64,000 nucleotides of DNA from Bimastos eiseni (lineage: Eukaryota > Annelida > Clitellata > Crassiclitellata > Lumbricidae): the NCBI GenBank assembly GCA_959347315.1, contig OY365814.1, positions 28,962,902-29,026,901 of the forward strand, read 5' to 3'. Below, in pieces: positions 58,546 to 64,000 of this stretch; the first letter of the stretch is position 1; the number at the start of each line of letters is the position of its first letter. The notes below the pieces were generated by a model. The model was not told the DNA's origin. It saw only the letters and a program-made list of their open reading frames with translations, and searched no databases. A program made the translations under genes and the position numbers.

Positions 58546-58644
58546 ATTCATGTAAGTAAATGTTTTGGGTTGACAGCAAATATGGGGCGAGGTGCTGCCG
58601 CTACTTATTGGGATTGTTTGTGCCAATATTCGGCGACTATCGTT

Positions 58645-58721
58645 ATTGTAATCGTGATCTCCAGACCTCTAAAGCGCCACTTCAAAGCCCTGATCAGGGC
58701 ACCAGATGATTCACGAGCGCT
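58645..58721 (-). repeat. 75-bp dispersed element, copy 6
   Basis: ATTGTAATCGTGATCTCCAG, then AAGCGCCACTTCAAAGCCCT. Inverted relative to 57481. Confidence 0.65.
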
Positions 58722-58870
58722 ATCACAAATGACGACCCATGATATATTTTAAATTAAATGGCTCCAACATCTTTTCAGTTCTTATCTGAGGGTCAGAGGA
58801 AGAAAACGAGGGAGGTTCAAACACAGCAGCCACCCGTCACCGACAACAATTGACGCTGTAGGCGTCTTCT

Positions 58871-58970
58871 GGCTTTCCTGTCACGTGACCCGAGACCTCG
58901 AGACTTGCACAAAGAATGAGGCGGCCTTTTAATGGCCTCTGCATTTTTATAGCGCCTGATTTGCGACCAA
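58871..58970 (+). repeat. About 95-bp dispersed element (CACGTGAC family), copy 1
   Basis: GGCTTTCCTGTCACGTGACC, then GCCTTTTAATGGCCTC and CATTTTTATAGCGCC. Partner at 59616-59707 in reverse. Confidence 0.6.
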
Positions 58971-59224
58971 AGTAAAATAAAATTGGCTGAACTCTATGTT
59001 GGTCATCGGTCGCCCTGGAGACCAAATTAGGGATCAAAGGACCCCTCTAGTTAGGTCCACCCAGTTATGTACAGAATGAAAAAAGAAACAATCATTGCGT
59101 TCTAATTGAAGAGAGAGCTGTAAGCTAGTCAGTCAATTAATGAGGGAAGAAATCGTGAATTAACTGTGCCTAATTGATATCTAATCAAAATAATTCTCTA
59201 AAGAGGAGAAACTTTTAAATTCAA

Positions 59225-59450
59225 AACAGACCAAAGCAACGAGTGATGGGGGTGAAGGAGGGAGGGAAGGAAGGAAAGGAGGTAGAAAGGAGAAAAAGAA
59301 GGAAGGAAGAACGTAACGAACGAATGAACGAACGAATGAGGTGATGAATGATGAAACGAGAGTGGAAAGAAAGGAGAAGCGGAAGGACGGAGAAAAGAAA
59401 GGAGGAGGAAAGTAATGAGCGATTGAGCGAACGAATGAATGATTAAAGAA
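59225..59450. repeat. Purine-rich GGAA/GAATGA tract
   Basis: AAGGAGGA and AACGAATG repeats on the plus strand. Confidence 0.8.
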
Positions 59451-59615
59451 TGCAATATATTCCTGCCACTCTTTGATGCTTGTTGCATGCGCCAAATGCA
59501 ATTTACCAGTCGACCCTCTCTCTCTCTCTCTCCCTTCCTTCCATCCCTTCTCTCCAGATGGCGTGTCCGGCTTTGCTCGGCGGAAGTCACTGTCAATGAT
59601 TTCTTTTGTGTTTCC

Positions 59616-59707
59616 AGATGAGGCGCTATAAAAATGGCGAGGCCATTAAAAGGCTACAATATTCCCTATGCCCGTGTCGAAACCCCGGATCACGTGACGG
59701 GAAAGCA
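59616..59707 (-). repeat. About 95-bp dispersed element (CACGTGAC family), copy 2
   Basis: GATGAGGCGCTATAAAAATG, then GAGGCCATTAAAAGGC and ATCACGTGACGGGAAAGC. Inverted copy of 58871. Confidence 0.6.
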
Positions 59708-59719
59708 CGAAAATGTCCA

Positions 59720-60685
59720 CAGTTCTTGCTGTTGTCGATGAGGGGGCGTCGCCGCGGTTTAACCCCTCGCTTTTCCTCCGCCCCTTAGATAAGTAAGTGA
59801 AAAGATTTTGGGATCAAGAATGCAAAATATGTAATTTGTGTCGCATGTAAAAAGCGAGGGGTTAGATTGCTTTGGTCATTTTTAGAAGTTTCAACCCAAC
59901 AGTTATATTTGACAATTTAAAAAATATGCATGAAGTCGCAACATAGATTGTTCCGAGTCGTGGTAGATCAATTCGAGCCATGATTGATCCATGCAAGTAA
60001 TGGTGGATGTAGTCCAGATAATTATTGATTATTCACAGTGCTCAGTCAAAATAAAGTCGATAGGCAGATTAGGTTAGTCATGGATACAGGCTAAAACTTC
60101 CAATAGTAAGAAAATAAGCCAAGATGGACATCCCTGAAGAATCCATTTACTTTGCATAGGACCGTTTTACTTTCCCATTGATCGATAAAGACAGGGATGT
60201 AGGTGAGTAGCTCTATAGCGAATGTCAAGTAATGGTAGACCAATAACGAAGTCATGTATAGATGATGGATTGACCTTAGTGTTGCCAAGGTTTGACTAAA
60301 GAACTTTACCGTGACTATTAAGTCATGGTTGGCATGTAATCAAGTCGGGGTAGACATAGGTGGAGACTTGGTCTTGGGTTTGGGGATTGGTTTGAAAAAT
60401 AATGTCAATTCCGAAACATAGATGTAGCTAAAAAGAATGAACTGCGGAAAACATTGTAGAGATGTTAAATATTAATTAAATGTTATTTTATGAAATATTC
60501 GAGGGAATGTAAGCAGCTTGATCCTTCCACCTGAAACTTAGGAGGGGATCGTCCTCTCCTAAGTCATCACCTCTTATGTTAGATGACCATAGATTGACCT
60601 TAGGGCTGCAAAAGTTTAACTAAAGCTCTACCTTGACTGCACCAAGGTGATTAGAGCTCATGGACTACCTGATGGGGCTCTGCAG
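59720..60685. other. Intergenic, nothing recognised
   Basis: Two loosely similar segments (GATTGACCTTAG near 60270 and 60592) suggest a further diverged repeat. No gene supported. Confidence 0.35.
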
Positions 60686-60775
60686 AACGTTACTGAAGCG
60701 ACCACCATGCCTAGTCGCCCTCCTTCTTTATCCATGCTTGGGACTGGCACTATACTAGAGGAAGGGCTGTGGCGT
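60686..60775 (+). repeat. CCAGGCTTGGGAC dispersed repeat, copy 6
   Basis: GTCGCCCTCCTTCTTTATCC, then TGCTTGGGACTGGCACTATA. Confidence 0.6.
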
Positions 60776-61134
60776 ACTTTCCTTAATTTTATGACCTCAG
60801 ATTAGAGAAAAGCCTTCGTGCGTTTATCTGAAATTAGAGGGCCTCTCTGTGCGTGTTATGGCGAGAATTAACGGTGCGATTTATATAGCGGCACTCGAGG
60901 CGATACTGCGCTCTCCGCGGCGGCGTGCATGTCACCATTCGTGTTGACTCAAGGACTACATGGAATGCAGCATAGAGCACCATCAACGCGTGTACAGAAT
61001 CTCAAGAGCTCTTCACTCGCTGACGATGACGACATCCGGGCTGCTAACCTCCTTCAAATTCATAGTCCATGCTACGTTATCGTTATCAATACCATGCTGT
61101 TTATTCTCCATCTCAACCCATGATCAATTTGTAA

Positions 61135-61320
61135 TATATAGTACTACATGTATAGTTATTTTGTATATATACATATAATATATATACAATATATATATAT
61201 ATATATGCACATAATCTAATATATACAAATATATATACAATACATGGTCTGTCAGCCTCAGGTCTGTATAATTATATCTATACAAACATATATATACATG
61301 TATTGTATATATTCAACTAG
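61135..61320. repeat. TA/CA-rich low-complexity block
   Basis: Repeated TATATACA segments with several short inverted pairs. Confidence 0.75.
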
Positions 61321-64000
61321 GATTATGTAATCTCTAATTATATAAGCATTGCATGTGTCGACCTGATTACGGCTTGACTTTGGTGCGCCATCGGTTGTTG
61401 CCTTAATTGTCCAAACATGCACCGGCGTTATATAAGTAACTAATTAATAATAGTCCTATCTTATATATCTTTACCGCAAGTAAGTAAGCAAGTAAACTAA
61501 AATAATGCAACAGCACACAATCTTAGCTACTTTGGCCTATATTAGGTAAATAAAATGATTTTCTGGCTTTAATGACCACAGGTAGGTGAGCGTAGGCGAT
61601 AGAATAATGTATACCGTCAGATATTAATATTTAAACAATATTTTAATATGTTCCGCAGAGAATGCGGTAGAAATCTCTTAATTGTCCAGACCTTGCTAGG
61701 CGATCGACCAAGGAGAGCGATCGGTCGATCGTCTAAAATTAGAAGTACTGCGCACTATATACATGTATACCATTATCCTCCAAATATGTTGGACTATGAG
61801 TCCGTAGACAAGAGTTTTGTTTCAGTTCTACCCGAATATCTAATTGTCTATATGCCACGCAGAAAATTAAAAGGTTTTTTTTACAAATGGGACAAACTAC
61901 GGTGGACGATTTATTTGGCGCTCTGCTGGAACTCTATACGAACGAAGAAGGAATCGATAGCCGTTATCGCCGGTCGTAGAGCCCTGGCACACAGGACTTA
62001 CACGCGTCTCGGATCCATTTTTAGATCGGTTGGCGACTAACGCACATAAGCCCTACGTCCATGTGCGTATACGTACAGTGACGACGACGAAGACGACGAC
62101 GTCAACAACGTAGCACATGAACGAGGCGGCGCACCCACCTATGGAAGACCGAACGACGTCAGCGGAGATATATCAGAAATACCACTCGCCGCCATGTTTG
62201 TTCTGTTTTTGCGTCATATTGTTATAAAAAATACGCCTTTATTATTATATTTTTGCTGAAATTAAACTAGAAAGCGCGGTAGAAATATTTAAATCGTCTA
62301 TATATCTTATATAGTCTGCATTTGTGTGACCACTAGTTCTGTTTTATCCTCAACAGCAACGTCTGTAAAGTAAAAAAACTACTGCCAGCAGTAATTAGAC
62401 AGTCGTGCAGTAGCCTATCTGGAAGGCAATGACTAGACGCGAGTTGACGTTTGTCGAATAGTCAAATGACGTTTTATGTCTTGTAAAATACTATATAATT
62501 TTCGACTACAGAAATAAGCATTGTGCCAATTTATTAGGCTTCCAATAGTGTCATAAGTGACTTTGTTAACGATCATTTTTGTCGGAACGTCTAACCTTCT
62601 GGTTGAAGCTTTACAGTGGGATATTCTCTTCGCGAAATAAGCTGTGTCAACCGTTGACAATGTTTTTGAAATCTTTCAGTTGCCCTGTCCAAGGCGTCTA
62701 ATTATTGTGGAATCTACGGCTGTCCATACCTGTTGCGACTCGCTGGCCCTGGGGACGTAATTTAATGAGCGCTATATTACGAAACGATGCCTCGCAGTGC
62801 TGCGCTGGACGCCACAGTCAGTTTCTTAAGCAGTCACCGACAGCGGGAATATGCACAATGGGTCTAAGATGCAACACTGCGCCAACAGCTGCTGAGCCAG
62901 ACGTGCCTCTGCGACAATGGCATCGCTGATGCTACTGCTGCCGCAGCAGCTGGCGTTGCATTGCAGTCAAGGACATGGAATCCTGGTTCTCTCGTCTCCG
63001 TCTCTGATTTGTGGTTACTCGAAGCGATCTTCGACAAGTTGAGCAGATGGAAGATTGACAGTTGTTTGTCATCGTGTGAAGAGTACAAGTAAGCGTTTTC
63101 TTACGGGGTTTTTCGTAAGTAAGGTGATTGGTGTCAGTGTTTTTTTTGCGTCTTCATTTCAGGAACACCTGAAATGTAGGAAATTCCGGAACGAGACGCC
63201 GGTTTAGGAAAGTCGATGCATAGAGCGCGAATGAAATGTTAGCCTACACGCGCATTGCCAAAACGTATGGCCGCGTTGAAAGGGAAACGTGCCAACCACG
63301 GAACTGTGTGAATACATTGATGGAAATGCAATGTAGGATGAAAATGTAAAGCTTCGAAATTCGTCAACGTCACAAAGCGATATCCATGAGATCGGCTTCA
63401 TCGCCAGCGGCGCTATATTAAATCAAGTCCTCGAGCGTCAAGCTGTTTGCATCGCATTGGTGTCAGGCCAGGGATATAATGCGTAATATTGGGAAAGCGT
63501 ACGAGCGCAGTGGAGTAGAAATGTATTAAGCGATGGAAAACTTTTGCGCGGATGAATTGCAGGACGGGATGGACGCTAATGGATTGAAAGCCTATGGGAC
63601 AAAAGAACGTATTGAGGCTCAGCATATGGGACCATGGTGTCATTGGTGTGTGTTCGGTTGATTGCTCGTGGCCTTTTCTTAATTTAACTTATGTGCAATA
63701 CGTCGAAAACCTAAAAAAATTGTTCGGTAAGCGTTCATGATTTTCGGTTTCTCAGCAAGTCGTTAAATATTACTGTAATTTGCGTAATCTACTGTCATTG
63801 CTGTGGATTACAGCGCCTCTTCAAGAAATCTCCTCAGAGGCGCTCTCTGCGATAGCGTACATGACGTTAAATGTCATTTCAACGACTGTTAGAACAGTTA
63901 TCGGTAGCAAAAAAGTGCACAGTAAACTATTTCATTCTAAATGACTATTTCGCTCTGATGCTATATCACTCCACGCTATTTTTTCGCTCTAATATTATTA
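61321..64000. other. Right end, no supported gene
   Basis: Several unrecognised frames of 60-130 codons on both strands, none with splice sites or family motifs. A CR1-like tail remnant in reverse (GCCTCTTCAAGAAATCTCCT, CAGAGGCGCTC) lies at 63815-63845. Confidence 0.35.

Noticed and set aside
57965..58626. Long Cys/Met/Tyr-rich and His/Thr/Ile-rich open frames on both strands
   Set aside because: They are translations of the (ATGT)n tract in different frames.
61648..62040. 130-codon plus-strand frame
   Set aside because: Not recognised, no signal peptide or domain motif, and no supporting exon context. Chance length is plausible in this window.
62661..62746. Possible small exon between CTTTCAG and GTAATT, one frame giving a CGIYGC-containing peptide
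   Set aside because: Two frames are open, no partner exon was found, and the donor is weak.

Overview
The window reads as nuclear DNA of a marine invertebrate animal. Genes are split by GT-AG introns, intergenic DNA is AT-rich, and there is a very heavy load of microsatellites, minisatellites, palindromes and decayed transposons. There is no operon structure, no CRISPR array and no convincing tRNA or rRNA gene. An echinoderm or related deuterostome is my best guess. It rests on an eclosion-hormone-like precursor (a family reported in echinoderms), CR1-like LINE tails ending near GCGCTATATAAAT, and foldback elements built from tandem subrepeats. This is inference, not proof.

Three host genes can be supported. 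(1) On the minus strand, 1-1950 is the 5' part of a long intronless leucine-rich-repeat protein: 650 residues with at least 25 repeats, running off the left edge. (2) On the plus strand, 17478-23236 is a two-exon gene for a 107-residue secreted peptide with a signal sequence and six cysteines after it, most like eclosion hormone. (3) On the plus strand, 32390-43990 is a complete 14-exon methylmalonate-semialdehyde dehydrogenase gene (ALDH6A1 orthologue, 528 residues). Every exon boundary could be placed and the reading frame closes throughout.

The rest is repeats. About 24.3-29.05 kb (minus) holds a decayed I/Ingi-like LINE. It keeps ORF1, endonuclease and RNase H but has lost the reverse-transcriptase core. 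Its ORF1 is split by a 457-bp hAT-type element with an 8-bp target duplication. A 750-bp sister of that hAT element lies at 30855-31604. A CR1-like LINE lies at 49.2-50.8 kb (plus), directly followed by a 1.17-kb element with 21-bp perfect terminal inverted repeats. CR1-like 3' ends are scattered at 33.7, 36.1, 41.0 and 55.7 kb. Two copies of a foldback-like element with 14-bp subrepeats lie at 13.8-14.3 and 21.2-21.4 kb. A near-perfect hairpin with arms of about 140 bp lies at 15982-16305, and another foldback element at 44.4-44.7 kb. Two short dispersed families recur across the window: a 75-bp family ending in GGAGATTACGATTACGA, and a family of about 95 bp around CCAGGCTTGGGACTGGCAC.

The remaining long stretches are simple-sequence DNA (TA, GTAT, ATT, ATCC, GA, CTGT and ATGT tracts) or AT-rich sequence in which I see no gene. 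The three host genes do not obviously work together. They look like independent neighbours in a repeat-rich region.
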